Origin: Corynebacterium sp. BD556
GTDB taxonomy: Bacteria > Actinomycetota > Actinomycetes > Mycobacteriales > Mycobacteriaceae
Reading direction: 5' to 3'
DNA length: 64,000 nucleotides
NCBI RefSeq assembly: GCF_038452275.1
Contig: NZ_CP141643.1
Coordinates: forward strand, 558,001-622,000
How positions within the stretch are numbered: position 1 is the stretch's first letter; each line of letters opens with the position of its first letter. Below, in pieces: positions 42,027 through 50,854 of this stretch. A program made the position numbers and the translations under genes. Under the pieces are notes generated by a model. The model saw only the letters and a list, made by a program, of their open reading frames with translations, made no database searches and was not told the origin of the DNA.

Positions 42027-43499
42027 ATGAGCCTACCTGCCGCTTCTTTCCGCCCGCTTTCTCTTTGCGCACTCGCCGCAGCGGCAACCCTGGTGCTCGC
42101 CGGGTGCAGCAATAGTTTCGTAGGCGGTGCGGGCCAGGTGAAAGAACTTGAGATGCAAGGCCCGGAAGTTCTCGCGGACGCCAACGGCTCCGGCGTGGAC
42201 GTCTCCGCCCGCCTCTTCGACTCCTCCGATTCCGTGGTGGTGGCGGTCAACGACCGCGACGCCCAGTTGCGTGCGGTGGCGCTGGCCAACGACATTGGAG
42301 CGCCGCTTCTGGTGCGCACCCCGGGCTCGCAAGAAGCCGTCGACGCCGAAATTTCCCGCCTCGGCGCCTCCGAAGTCATCGAAGTCACCGCGGATTCACA
42401 CCAAGAGGTTGAGCCGCTGGACGTGCCCGGCCCTGGCCGGGAGGCAGAAGCAATCGCAAAGCTGCAACCAGCACACCCGCTCGACATTGCATTGCCGCCG
42501 ATGCTGGCAACCGAAGAGACGTCTGTGGCGGCTGCTGGCACCGCCAAAGCCGCGGGAGCTCACGTGAGCGTGGTTTTTACCGCAGACCCGCGCGCCACCG
42601 CCGAATCTATGCGTACCGTCAGCGAAAAAGACGCGATAGCGCTTGGACAGCAATGGGGCACAAGCGAGGAGTTTTCCAAGCGCGTCGAGCTAGCCGGAAA
42701 CGGCGAGTTGCCAGGCGGCGGGGGTTTGCTCTTTCCAGGTCGACGCATGATCGCGCTCTACGGTCATCCTTCCGGCCCGGCGCTGGGCGTGCTGGGGGAG
42801 CAGCCACCGGCAGAGGCCGCGCAACGAGCCAAGGAATACGCCGAGAAGTATCAGGCGCTAGATACGCAGCCGATCATCCCGGCCTTTGAGATCATTGTCA
42901 CGGTCGCCTCCAACAGCCCAGGCGACGACGGCGACTTTTCCAACGAGACTGATCCCACGCAGGTCGTGCCCTATATCGATGCGATCACCGAAATCGGCGG
43001 CTACGCCGTGTTAGACCTGCAGCCTGGCCAGGGTGATTTCCTCCGCCAGGCTAAGCTCTACAAAGAACTGCTCAAACGCCCCAACGTAGGTCTCGCCTTG
43101 GACGCCGAGTGGAAACTTCACCCAGGTGAGCAACCATTGTCGCGCGTGGGTTCTGCCACCGCCGAGGAAATCAACGTCGTCGCTGATTGGTTGGCGCAGC
43201 TAACCCGCGACAATAACCTGCCCCAGAAGGTCTTTGTGCTGCACCAGTTCCAGGTAGCCATGTTCCCGGATAGGGAAAATATCCGCACCGAACACCCCGA
43301 GTTGGCTTACGTTTTGCACGCCGATGGACACGGCACCCCGGGGCAAAAGTTCGACACTTTCAACGTCTTGCGCCAAGGGCTCGATCCGAACTTCCACCTG
43401 GCGTGGAAAAACTTTATCGACGAAGACACCCCCATGTTCACCCCGGAGCAGACCTTTCACGAGGTTGAGCCGCGCCCCTGGTTTGTCAGCTACCAATAA
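42027..43499 (+). CDS. lipoprotein with CW_binding_2-like N-terminal domain and barrel-like C-terminal domain
   Basis: 490 aa. Lipobox LVLAGCS (Cys about 28). Residues about 40-215 carry the same fold as the lipoprotein at 38175 (SSDSVVVAVNDRDAQLRAVAL, GAPLLVRTPG, DAIALGQQWGTSEEF). Residues about 230-490 form a separate domain with PIIPAFEIIVTVASNS, YAVLDLQPGQGDFL and VGLALDAEWKLHPGE, whose strand-acid pattern suggests a TIM-barrel hydrolase, though I cannot name the family. The two related lipoproteins flank serA and leuB. An envelope role is likely. Confidence 0.65.
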   Translation: MSLPAASFRPLSLCALAAAATLVLAGCSNSFVGGAGQVKELEMQGPEVLADANGSGVDVSARLFDSSDSVVVAVNDRDAQLRAVALANDIGAPLLVRTPGSQEAVDAEISRLGASEVIEVTADSHQEVEPLDVPGPGREAEAIAKLQPAHPLDIALPPMLATEETSVAAAGTAKAAGAHVSVVFTADPRATAESMRTVSEKDAIALGQQWGTSEEFSKRVELAGNGELPGGGGLLFPGRRMIALYGHPSGPALGVLGEQPPAEAAQRAKEYAEKYQALDTQPIIPAFEIIVTVASNSPGDDGDFSNETDPTQVVPYIDAITEIGGYAVLDLQPGQGDFLRQAKLYKELLKRPNVGLALDAEWKLHPGEQPLSRVGSATAEEINVVADWLAQLTRDNNLPQKVFVLHQFQVAMFPDRENIRTEHPELAYVLHADGHGTPGQKFDTFNVLRQGLDPNFHLAWKNFIDEDTPMFTPEQTFHEVEPRPWFVSYQ

Positions 43500-43553
43500 T
43501 GTGCGGGCCTGAAGACGCCCGTTCAACGGGTTGCGCCGGGTTAGAGTTGGGGT

Positions 43554-45407
43554 ATGAATGTTGAATTGGTCGAGATCGCGGCCTTTCTTGCCAACCACGA
43601 GCCTTTCGCCCGCCTGCCTGAGGACGTTCTCAACCAGCTACCAGCACAGATGGGCATAACCTATGTGCGCCGTGGCGAGGTGATCATTCGCGCCGGCGAG
43701 GACAACAGCTCCCTGTATGTGATCCGCTCTGGTGCGGTAGACGTCTCCGATAGCCAGGAGATCTTGTTGGACCGCCGCGACGCGGGCCGCAACTTCGGCT
43801 ATTCTTCGCTTTTCGACGACCCCGTCTCCCGCTACACCATGACCGCGGTAGAAGACAGCCTTTTGCTGATGCTTCCGCGGGAGCATTTCCGCGAACTCCT
43901 CGCGCAGCACCCGTTCCTTGAGCGATACTTCTTGTCGCAGTCGAGGCGGATTCGCGCGGCTGCCGACGAACTGCGCAAAGAGCACGAAGAAGCCAACGTC
44001 ATGCGCACCCCCGTCAGGGAGCTGCTCTCCGGTAAAGGAGTGGTCAGCATTGGGGCGTCGGCAAGCATTGCGCAAGCCGCGCAGCACATGGTGGAAAACC
44101 ACGTCTCCTCCATCGTGATCGAAGGCGGCGAAGAACTAGGTATCCTCACCGACCGCGACCTGCGCTCGCGGGTCGTTGCCCGCAAGATCGACCCAGACAC
44201 CCCCGTCGCGCAGGTGATGACTTCCCCGGTCCTTACGGTCAGCGAAGAAACCCTCGTGTTCGAGGTGATGCTGCTGATGAGCGAGCGTGGAGTACACCAC
44301 CTACCAGTGCAAGGCGGCGACGGGCTCGTCGGCGTTGTCACCGGAACAGACATTATGCGCCCGTTGCGGGCCAACCCGATCTTCCTCGCCGCCGCAGTCG
44401 ACCGGGCCAGCTTGGAAGATCTCAAAGACGCCTACGTGCGTGCGGCGGAGATCGCCAGCCGCTTTATGGAACGTGGCGCCTCCGCCTTCGAAACTCAACG
44501 GCTGCTGACCAGCATCGCCGATGCCGTGGCGCGGCGCCTGTTCGTGCTCGGCCAAGAGAAGTTCGGCCCGGCCCCAATTCCTTTCGCCTTCGTGGCGGTC
44601 GGCTCGCAGGCCCGCCACGAAATGGGTCCCGCGTCCGACCAGGACAACGCTTTGGTGCTAGACAACTCCTACGACGAGGAGAAACACGGGGAGTACTTCG
44701 CGCAGTTAACTGAATTTGTCTGCCGGGGGCTCGATGCGGCCGGTCAGGTGCTGTGCCCGGGTGACATGATGGCGATGAACCCGCAGTGGCGCATGACCGT
44801 CGACGAGTGGGACCGCACCTTCCACGGCTGGGTCACCGCCCCGAAACCGGATGCTTTGCTCTACGCCCAAGTCTTTTTCGACTTTCGCTGCATGGTCGGC
44901 GACAAACAAATGTCTGAGCGCGTCCACCAGGCGGCGCTGACGGCAGCGCGAGGTTCCAAGCGCCTCCACACCCACCTGGCGGCCTTGGCCACCTTCCGCG
45001 AACCACCCCTGGGATTTTTTCGGGGTCTGGTGGTGGAACGCAGCGGAGAATACGCCGACACCCTTGATGTCAAACGCGGCGGCACCGCGGCGGTGGTGCA
45101 AATGGCGCGCCTTTACGCAATCACCACAGGTGTCTCCGAGGTGGACACTTTGTCGCGGATCCGCGCCTCGGCAGGCAGCAGTTTGTCCCAACGTGGAGCA
45201 GATGATCTCATCGGCGCCTACGAGTACCTGTCCAACCTGGCTCTCCAGCAGCAGTCCAAGCAGGTACGCGAAGGGACACGCCCGAATTACCACATCGATC
45301 CGAAGCAGTTATCCGGCAGCGACCGTGACGCGCTGCGCGACGCTTTCGGGGTGATTAAGTCCCTGCAGTCTGCTTTAAGCAGCCAATACCCGGTGAGGGC
45401 GGTGTAG
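43554..45407 (+). CDS. cNMP-binding / CBS / DUF294 putative nucleotidyltransferase
   Basis: 617 aa with four parts: cyclic-nucleotide-binding domain (about 15-125), a CBS pair (about 150-270, with GILTDRDLRSRVVA and GVVTGTDIMRP), the DUF294 nucleotidyltransferase domain (VAVGSQARHEMGPASDQDNALV, GS and D-x-D metal residues, near 350-372) and a DUF294 C-terminal helical domain. It looks like a GlnD-type nucleotidyltransferase controlled by two kinds of nucleotide sensor; the target is unknown. TAGAGT lies 6 nt before the ATG. The exonuclease gene begins right after the stop, so the two act together. Confidence 0.8.
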   Translation: MNVELVEIAAFLANHEPFARLPEDVLNQLPAQMGITYVRRGEVIIRAGEDNSSLYVIRSGAVDVSDSQEILLDRRDAGRNFGYSSLFDDPVSRYTMTAVEDSLLLMLPREHFRELLAQHPFLERYFLSQSRRIRAAADELRKEHEEANVMRTPVRELLSGKGVVSIGASASIAQAAQHMVENHVSSIVIEGGEELGILTDRDLRSRVVARKIDPDTPVAQVMTSPVLTVSEETLVFEVMLLMSERGVHHLPVQGGDGLVGVVTGTDIMRPLRANPIFLAAAVDRASLEDLKDAYVRAAEIASRFMERGASAFETQRLLTSIADAVARRLFVLGQEKFGPAPIPFAFVAVGSQARHEMGPASDQDNALVLDNSYDEEKHGEYFAQLTEFVCRGLDAAGQVLCPGDMMAMNPQWRMTVDEWDRTFHGWVTAPKPDALLYAQVFFDFRCMVGDKQMSERVHQAALTAARGSKRLHTHLAALATFREPPLGFFRGLVVERSGEYADTLDVKRGGTAAVVQMARLYAITTGVSEVDTLSRIRASAGSSLSQRGADDLIGAYEYLSNLALQQQSKQVREGTRPNYHIDPKQLSGSDRDALRDAFGVIKSLQSALSSQYPVRAV

Positions 45408-45980
45408 ATGTTTAACTTGTTTTCTGCACGCGGTGCGGCTGATCCCACCCGCCTGCTCGCCGTCGACGTGGAAACAACCGGGCTGAAACCGGAGCGCGAC
45501 CAACTAATTTCGGTGGGTTGGGTGCCCGTCAACGGTCGCGTGATCGACCTGTCCGGGGCACGGCACTTCCTCGTGGCTGGCGCCCAGGTAGGGGAGTCAG
45601 CGACCTTGCACGGTGTGACCGATGCAGACATCGAAAAAGATGGTGTGGAACTTGCGCACATCCTCGAAGAGTTCGAAAAAGACCTCGCCAACCGGCGCCT
45701 GCTTGCGCACTTTGCGCAGATGGAGTTGGGCTTTCTTGGCGCGGCAATGAAGCGGACCTACGGCAAGAAATGGAAAATCCGCGAGGCCGATGTGGCAGAC
45801 ACCTTCGTGATGGAGCGGCGTCACATGGAGCGGATGGGCACCTACCCACGTGGTGAGGACCTGCGCCTGGCGCGTGTGCGGGAGCGCTACGGACTTCCTT
45901 GGTACGGCAACCACAATGCGTTAAACGACGCCATCGCGTGCGCTGAGCTGTATCTTGCGCTAAGCAGCTCGCCTTACTGA
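45408..45980 (+). CDS. DEDDh 3'-5' exonuclease
   Basis: 190 aa. ExoI AVDVETTGLKPERDQ, ExoII in LAHFAQMELGFL (here the second acid is a Glu or nearby residue rather than the usual Asp) and ExoIII HNALNDAIACAEL. Start codon is directly next to the stop of the DUF294 gene (TAGATG), giving a coupled pair that is common in other bacteria too. Substrate unknown; it could act on RNA or DNA ends. Confidence 0.8.
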   Translation: MFNLFSARGAADPTRLLAVDVETTGLKPERDQLISVGWVPVNGRVIDLSGARHFLVAGAQVGESATLHGVTDADIEKDGVELAHILEEFEKDLANRRLLAHFAQMELGFLGAAMKRTYGKKWKIREADVADTFVMERRHMERMGTYPRGEDLRLARVRERYGLPWYGNHNALNDAIACAELYLALSSSPY

Positions 45981-46014
45981 TACACGACTGTGAAGAATAG
46001 GTAAGCTCATCTCC

Positions 46015-46806
46015 ATGCGTTTTGGAAGAATTGCGACACCCGAAGGGATGACCTTCGCAGTCATCAGTGATGAGGCAACCACGGCGAAGGCGATCGCGGG
46101 CACGCCTTTTACTGAACCGGAGTACACGGGCAAACAGTGGTCTTTGGATCAGGTACGTCTGCTTGCCCCCATGCTGCCGTCGAAGGTGGTGGCCATCGGC
46201 CGCAACTACGCCGACCACGTGGCGGAGGTATTCAAGCAGTCTTCCGAGCACCTCCCACCGACCCTGTTTCTCAAACCGCCCACGGCGGTCATTGGCCCGC
46301 ACGCCCCGATCAAGATCCCGGAGTTTGCCACACGGGTGGAGTTCGAAGGTGAACTGGCCTTAGTTATCGGCAAGCCTTGCAAAAATGTCAAGGCCGCAGA
46401 CTGGAGGTCGGTTGTGCGTGGAGTGACAATCGTCAACGATGTCTCCTCGCGTGACCTGCAGTTCGCCGACGGTCAGTGGGCGCGTGCGAAGGGCATCGAC
46501 ACTTTCTGCCCGCTCGGCCCTTGGATTGAGACTGACTTAGACAAGTTCGATTTCTCCGACCTGCCCATCAAAGCCCACCTCACCCACGACGGCACCAGAG
46601 AAACTAAGCAAAACTCCAATTCGGATCAAATGATCATGGATTTGGGCGAGATCATTGAATTCATCACCGCCTCCTTTACGTTGCTGCCCGGCGACGTGAT
46701 TTGCACAGGATCGCCCGCAGGCACCGCCCCCATGGTCCCGGGCGACTACATTGAGGTGGAAATCCCCGGCATCGGCTCCCTGGGCAACCCGGTCGAGCGC
46801 GCCTAG
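46015..46806 (+). CDS. odx: fumarylacetoacetate hydrolase family protein, likely oxaloacetate decarboxylase
   Basis: 263 aa, FAH fold. Metal-binding acids are in the conserved EFEGELALVIGK (E-x-E) and later D in VNDVSSRDLQ. KVVAIGRNYADHVAE and GSPAGTAPMVPGD are typical of the family. In C. glutamicum the gene at this place upstream of gltX (cg1458) was shown to be a soluble oxaloacetate decarboxylase; mycobacteria keep a homologue beside gltX. The specific reaction is thus inferred from position and similarity. TAAGCT ends 7 nt before the ATG. Confidence 0.75.
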   Translation: MRFGRIATPEGMTFAVISDEATTAKAIAGTPFTEPEYTGKQWSLDQVRLLAPMLPSKVVAIGRNYADHVAEVFKQSSEHLPPTLFLKPPTAVIGPHAPIKIPEFATRVEFEGELALVIGKPCKNVKAADWRSVVRGVTIVNDVSSRDLQFADGQWARAKGIDTFCPLGPWIETDLDKFDFSDLPIKAHLTHDGTRETKQNSNSDQMIMDLGEIIEFITASFTLLPGDVICTGSPAGTAPMVPGDYIEVEIPGIGSLGNPVERA

Positions 46807-46857
46807 CCGGGCAGTGCGGGCAACAGCGTCGCCCCTGTCGGCGTGGCGGTCGTTGCG

Positions 46858-47982
46858 CTAAAGGTGCCGCTGGAGCCCGAGCGCACGCATGATGGTGCGC
46901 AGTTTCGCGGTGGTTTCATCGAGCTCTGCTTGCGGGTCGGAGTCGGCGACTATGCCGCCTCCCGCCCACGCGCGTGCCGAGGCCCCGTCGCCTGCGACTT
47001 CTGCGCAGCGAATGGCAACCATGTATTCGCCGTCACCGCTGGCGTCGGTGTAGCCCACCGCCCCGGCGTAGAAACCGCGGTCGGATTCCGCGGTCGTAAT
47101 GAGAGCTTCAGCAGCGTGCGTCGGCGTGCCACAAATCGCCGGTGTCGGGTGAACATGCACCGCGAGCTCCAAAGCGGTCATTTCCGGGTTCTTCAGCGTG
47201 CCCACCACCGGGGTAGCCAGGTGCCACATTTCGTTGGTGCGCGTAATCTGCGGCCGCGGTGCGATATCGAGCTTTTCGCAGTAGGGTTCGAGCTTCTCGC
47301 GCAGATGGTCGACGACAAACTGGTGTTCCTCAAGATCCTTGGCGCTGCTTAAAAGCTTCTCGACGGCTTCGCGGTCAGCGGCTTCTACTCCTGTGCGCGG
47401 GGCAGATCCGGCCATCGGGTAGGAGGACACGGTCCGGCCGTGGCGGCGCACAAGAACTTCGGGGGAGGAGCCGACCAGCATGTTGCCGGGGCGACCAGCA
47501 GGGGTGAGATCAGCGATGAAGCCATCGCGGTGGTAGGAGTTGTCAATGAGACGCGCCGCGACTAAAAGCGGGTCGACGGGCGGGTCGAAGCTGAGGTCGA
47601 CGGCGCGGGCGAGGACGACCTTGCCCAGTCTTGAGGCTTGGATTGTCCCTACGGCGGCTTCTACTCGGCGCAAATGTTCTTCCGGCTCCGGGTCGTAGCC
47701 GGTGATGCTGGCGTGCAGAACTGAACCTTCACCTTGCCGGTAGTAGGAGTGGGGTTCAAGGGGGCCGTCTTCGCGGATTATTCTTTCCGGCACGGTCAGT
47801 GCCGCGGGCGCCCCCGTTTCAAAAGGCAACGCGCCGACAATCATGTCGACGCGGCCTTTTTCTAGGGCGTCAATGGCTGTGAAAACATCGGTAAATGTCT
47901 CGCGGGAGCCCTGGGTGCGTACAGAACCGTGCGCCCGGGACAAAAGGAAGTCCGGGGCGCTCGCGGGACGGTAGGCACACAT
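46858..47982 (-). CDS. menF: isochorismate synthase
   Basis: Chorismate-binding enzyme making isochorismate for menaquinone (or a catechol siderophore). 374 aa. Conserved motifs: SRLGKVVLARAVDL (with catalytic Lys), GSSPEVLVRRHGRTVSSYPMAGSAPR, HPTPAICGTP and the C-terminal CAEVAGDGASARAWAGGGIVADSDP. No siderophore synthesis genes are adjacent, so menaquinone is more likely. On the minus strand TACACT (47991-47996) lies 8 nt before the ATG. Confidence 0.85.
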   Translation of the reverse strand: MCAYRPASAPDFLLSRAHGSVRTQGSRETFTDVFTAIDALEKGRVDMIVGALPFETGAPAALTVPERIIREDGPLEPHSYYRQGEGSVLHASITGYDPEPEEHLRRVEAAVGTIQASRLGKVVLARAVDLSFDPPVDPLLVAARLIDNSYHRDGFIADLTPAGRPGNMLVGSSPEVLVRRHGRTVSSYPMAGSAPRTGVEAADREAVEKLLSSAKDLEEHQFVVDHLREKLEPYCEKLDIAPRPQITRTNEMWHLATPVVGTLKNPEMTALELAVHVHPTPAICGTPTHAAEALITTAESDRGFYAGAVGYTDASGDGEYMVAIRCAEVAGDGASARAWAGGGIVADSDPQAELDETTAKLRTIMRALGLQRHL

Positions 47983-48060
47983 GGGGAGACAGTGTAATAC
48001 CTCGCCCCGGCCGCCTTAATCTAAGCACCGCTTCCACTTTTTCTGCGTCTTGTGGTGTGG

Positions 48061-49263
48061 CTAAGAGGAAGGCAGCAATCTGCGGGCGAAGGCGAGCAGG
48101 GCCACACCACCGATGAACGTGGTGATGCCGATTCCTGTGCTAAGCCCAGCCCACCAGTTCTGCGAGCGCCACCCGCCTGCCTGCGCCGCCTCAATGGATG
48201 CCGGCTGTGCAGGAGGCGATCCTGCCTGCTGCAAAACAGAGGGGGCAGGGGTTGGTGTGGAGTCCCGCTTCGTTGCCTGTGCGGCGGCAGCAGCGGAGCG
48301 TTTCGCTGCCGTGTTCTTTGCGGATGTATTTTCCGTTTTCTTCGCAACGCGCGACGGGCCCGCCGCACCCCGCATTGTTTCTCGCGGAGGGTTGCCCTGG
48401 GGCGCAGGCGTCGAGGTGGTGGGCTGTGCGCTTGGTGGGATAGTGTTTTTTGCCGCAGCGCGCTGGGTGGGGGTGGGTTGGGCGGTGCTGGTGCTCGTCG
48501 ATGCGCTGAGGATCTCGTCGATATGGCGGTTGAAAGTGCCCCATTGTTTGTCCAACGCCGTAAATTCGCGTCCGATGTCGTTGATTTCGGCGGCGAGGCG
48601 TTCGGGCCCCTCGTCCGGGAGGCGCTGAGAGGAACAGGGGATACTTACCTGCCCGTTTGCGGCGTCGTTGATGGTTTTGTCCCCGACGAGGGCGAAAAAC
48701 TCAATCTCGGCGGTTGTGTCGGTTTCGACCTTCATGACAATGCGGTAGGCGCCGGGTTGGGTAAACGCCCAGTTGACATGGTCGTGGCGCCCCGCGGCAA
48801 GTGTGTAGGCCGAAGCCGGATCGGCACTGTCAAGCAGAAAATCAATTGTGGTGCTGAGCTTGGTATGCCAGGCAAGGACGCGGCCCGGGCCTTGGACTGA
48901 GGCGAAAGAGAAGGTGGCGGGGGTGGAGATGTCCTCGGTTGAAAAGCCGAGCCACGGCACCCCGGCGGTTTGTGCCTGGTCGATGGCGTGAAAGGCTGCG
49001 CCGAGGGGTGCCGGTCCGCCTGCGCGCAGGGTGGTGTCGGGCACGGCGATACTGAAGCTACCGGAGGTGCGGTCGGTGCCTTCGTCACGGACTACCACGT
49101 CGTTGCCTGCGAGCACGTGGATGTCTTGGTGTCCGCTGCGGATGATGTGGCCGACGTTGACAGTGTGGTCAGCGGTGCAGGTTTCAGCGGCGAGTGCTGC
49201 GGGGACGTTGAGAAGCGGAAAGCTCAGTGCTGCGACGGTTAGTGCGGCAGCGAGGCGGGTCAT
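48061..49263 (-). CDS. anchored-repeat ABC transporter-associated surface protein (last gene of operon)
   Basis: 400 aa with signal peptide. One choice-of-anchor M domain: IIRSGHQDIHV (H45) and GRHDHVNWAFTQPGAYRI (about 165-182), plus GVPWLGFST. A helical part (ERLAAEINDIGREFTALDKQWGTF) and a long Ala/Thr/Pro/Lys-rich linker follow; near the C-terminus is a membrane helix (GLSTGIGITTFIGGVALLAFA) with basic tail. No sortase motif. It matches the wall-protein type of the TIGRFAM anchored-repeat system. ATG overlaps the permease stop (ATGA). Likely role: hand metal or a metal complex to the binding protein. Confidence 0.75.
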   Translation of the reverse strand: MTRLAAALTVAALSFPLLNVPAALAAETCTADHTVNVGHIIRSGHQDIHVLAGNDVVVRDEGTDRTSGSFSIAVPDTTLRAGGPAPLGAAFHAIDQAQTAGVPWLGFSTEDISTPATFSFASVQGPGRVLAWHTKLSTTIDFLLDSADPASAYTLAAGRHDHVNWAFTQPGAYRIVMKVETDTTAEIEFFALVGDKTINDAANGQVSIPCSSQRLPDEGPERLAAEINDIGREFTALDKQWGTFNRHIDEILSASTSTSTAQPTPTQRAAAKNTIPPSAQPTTSTPAPQGNPPRETMRGAAGPSRVAKKTENTSAKNTAAKRSAAAAAQATKRDSTPTPAPSVLQQAGSPPAQPASIEAAQAGGWRSQNWWAGLSTGIGITTFIGGVALLAFARRLLPSS

Positions 49264-50108
49264 GGGGTTCCTTTCCGGTTGTGGCGCGCGGGTGCGATAA
49301 GCCACGCGGCGAGAAAGACAGCGGTGACGCTCAGCACGATGGTGGCGCCGGTGGGCAGGTCGAGTGCCCACGATAGGTAGATGCCCACCACCGCGGAGAC
49401 TGCGCCGATCGCGGCGGCCAGCGCCGTCATGGTGTGTAAGTGGTCGGTGAGAAGGCGGGCGGCGGCCGCTGGGGTAATCAACAGTGCGAGCACGAGAATG
49501 TTGCCGATGGTGCGCACCGAAATCACCACCGCTGCGGTCACGGCGAGGTAGAGCACGAGGTCAAGCGCAAAGACAGGCAAGTTCATGGCGCGGGCGGTTT
49601 CGCGGTCCAGCGCGACCGCGGTGAGCTGCGGGGTCAGGGCAAAAAGCAGCCCGCTTATCGACGCCCCCACAACCGCCGCCACCATTATGTCGCGCTCTGT
49701 GACACCGGTAATTGAGCCGAAAAGCACGTTTGTCAGCGACGCGGTGTAGCCCTGTACGCGAGAAATGAGGATGATTCCGAGGGCGAAGCTGGCGGCGAAG
49801 AAGATCCCGATGACGGTGTCCTCTTTAATGCGGCGGCGTTGGGAGAACACGGCGATGAGCACCGCTACTGCCGCGCCGGCGAGTGCGCCCCCGGCAAGAA
49901 GGGAAAACTGTAGTGCGAAGGCGACCGCGATGCCGGGAAAGACGGCATGTGCCACGGCGTCGCCGATAAAGGCCATGCCGCGCAGCACCACATGGGTTCC
50001 AACTACGGCGCACACAATTGCGGAAATCAATGACACTAACAACGCGCGGGGCAGAAAGCTCAGCGAGGGGTTGGTGAGGTCGTGGAGGAAATCAGCGATG
50101 GACAGCAT
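49260..50108 (-). CDS. metal ABC transporter permease (ZnuB/TroCD family, anchored-repeat type)
   Basis: 282 aa, about eight membrane helices. ABC-3 family features: FIGDAVAHAVFPGIAVAFAL near residue 30-50 and LVLALLITPAAAARLLTDHL near 200-220, the usual coupling regions of zinc/manganese permeases. Start overlaps the ATPase stop (TAATG) and its stop overlaps the last gene, so the operon is translationally coupled. Substrate zinc or manganese by family. Confidence 0.9.
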   Translation of the reverse strand: MLSIADFLHDLTNPSLSFLPRALLVSLISAIVCAVVGTHVVLRGMAFIGDAVAHAVFPGIAVAFALQFSLLAGGALAGAAVAVLIAVFSQRRRIKEDTVIGIFFAASFALGIILISRVQGYTASLTNVLFGSITGVTERDIMVAAVVGASISGLLFALTPQLTAVALDRETARAMNLPVFALDLVLYLAVTAAVVISVRTIGNILVLALLITPAAAARLLTDHLHTMTALAAAIGAVSAVVGIYLSWALDLPTGATIVLSVTAVFLAAWLIAPARHNRKGTP

Positions 50109-50854
50109 TAGGAGCTCACCCCCACGGACGCCAAAAGAGGGGAGCCGGGACGCACACCGAAGGTGTCCATCCAGGGGGAAGGCTCGCTAAGATCATCTGT
50201 GGCGCTGTCGGCGATCACGGTGCGGTTGAAAAGTACGATCCTGCTGCAGGTGTGGACTGCCTCGGCAAGGTTGTGGGTGGACATGACTATTGCGGTGCCT
50301 TGCGCGGCGAGTGCGCCGAACAGGTCAAGAAGCTGCTCGGTGCTGGGGATGTCGAGTCCGGTGAAGGGTTCGTCGAGAAGCAAAAGGCGAGGGCGAGTGG
50401 CCAGGGCCCGGGCAACAAGCACCCGTTGGCGTTGCCCGCCGGACAACTCGCCGATGGGGCGGTGGTCTAGCTCCGTCAAGCGCACCCGCGCAAGAGCGTC
50501 ATCGACGGCCTCGTGATCTGCGGCGCTGGGCCGGCGCAGCCACCCGATTAACCCCGTGCGACCGCCGAGCACAGCCGCGCGAACGTCGATGGGGAAGTCC
50601 CAGGCCACATCGTGGCGTTGCGGAACGTAACCAACCAGGCGCCTTAGCGCCTTGCCGGTGTGGCCCGCAATATCAACCCCACCCTCAGTGGCTGGCACCA
50701 GGCCGAGAACGGCGCGCAAAAGGGTGGTTTTGCCTGCACCGTTGGGGCCCAAAAGGCCCACAAACTCGCCCTTAGCCACCCGCAGGCTGGTGTTGCTGAC
50801 CACCGGACGGCCCGAAAGCGAAACGCTGACCTTATCTATGCGCAACAAGCTCAT
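50108..50854 (-). CDS. metal ABC transporter ATP-binding protein (ZnuC family, anchored-repeat type)
   Basis: 248 aa. Walker A GPNGAGKTTLLRAVL, signature LSGGQRQRVLVARAL, Walker B LLLLDEPFTGLD, switch STHNLAEA. The sequence YVPQRHDVAWDFPIDV is typical of zinc/manganese ABC ATPases. The start overlaps the stop of the surface protein upstream (ATGA). Confidence 0.93.
   Translation of the reverse strand: MSLLRIDKVSVSLSGRPVVSNTSLRVAKGEFVGLLGPNGAGKTTLLRAVLGLVPATEGGVDIAGHTGKALRRLVGYVPQRHDVAWDFPIDVRAAVLGGRTGLIGWLRRPSAADHEAVDDALARVRLTELDHRPIGELSGGQRQRVLVARALATRPRLLLLDEPFTGLDIPSTEQLLDLFGALAAQGTAIVMSTHNLAEAVHTCSRIVLFNRTVIADSATDDLSEPSPWMDTFGVRPGSPLLASVGVSS

Noticed and set aside
46000-46014. DtxR-like box before the FAH-family gene
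   Set aside because: TAGGTAAGC resembles one half of the consensus but only about 11 of 19 positions match; the likely signal is the -10 TAAGCT.
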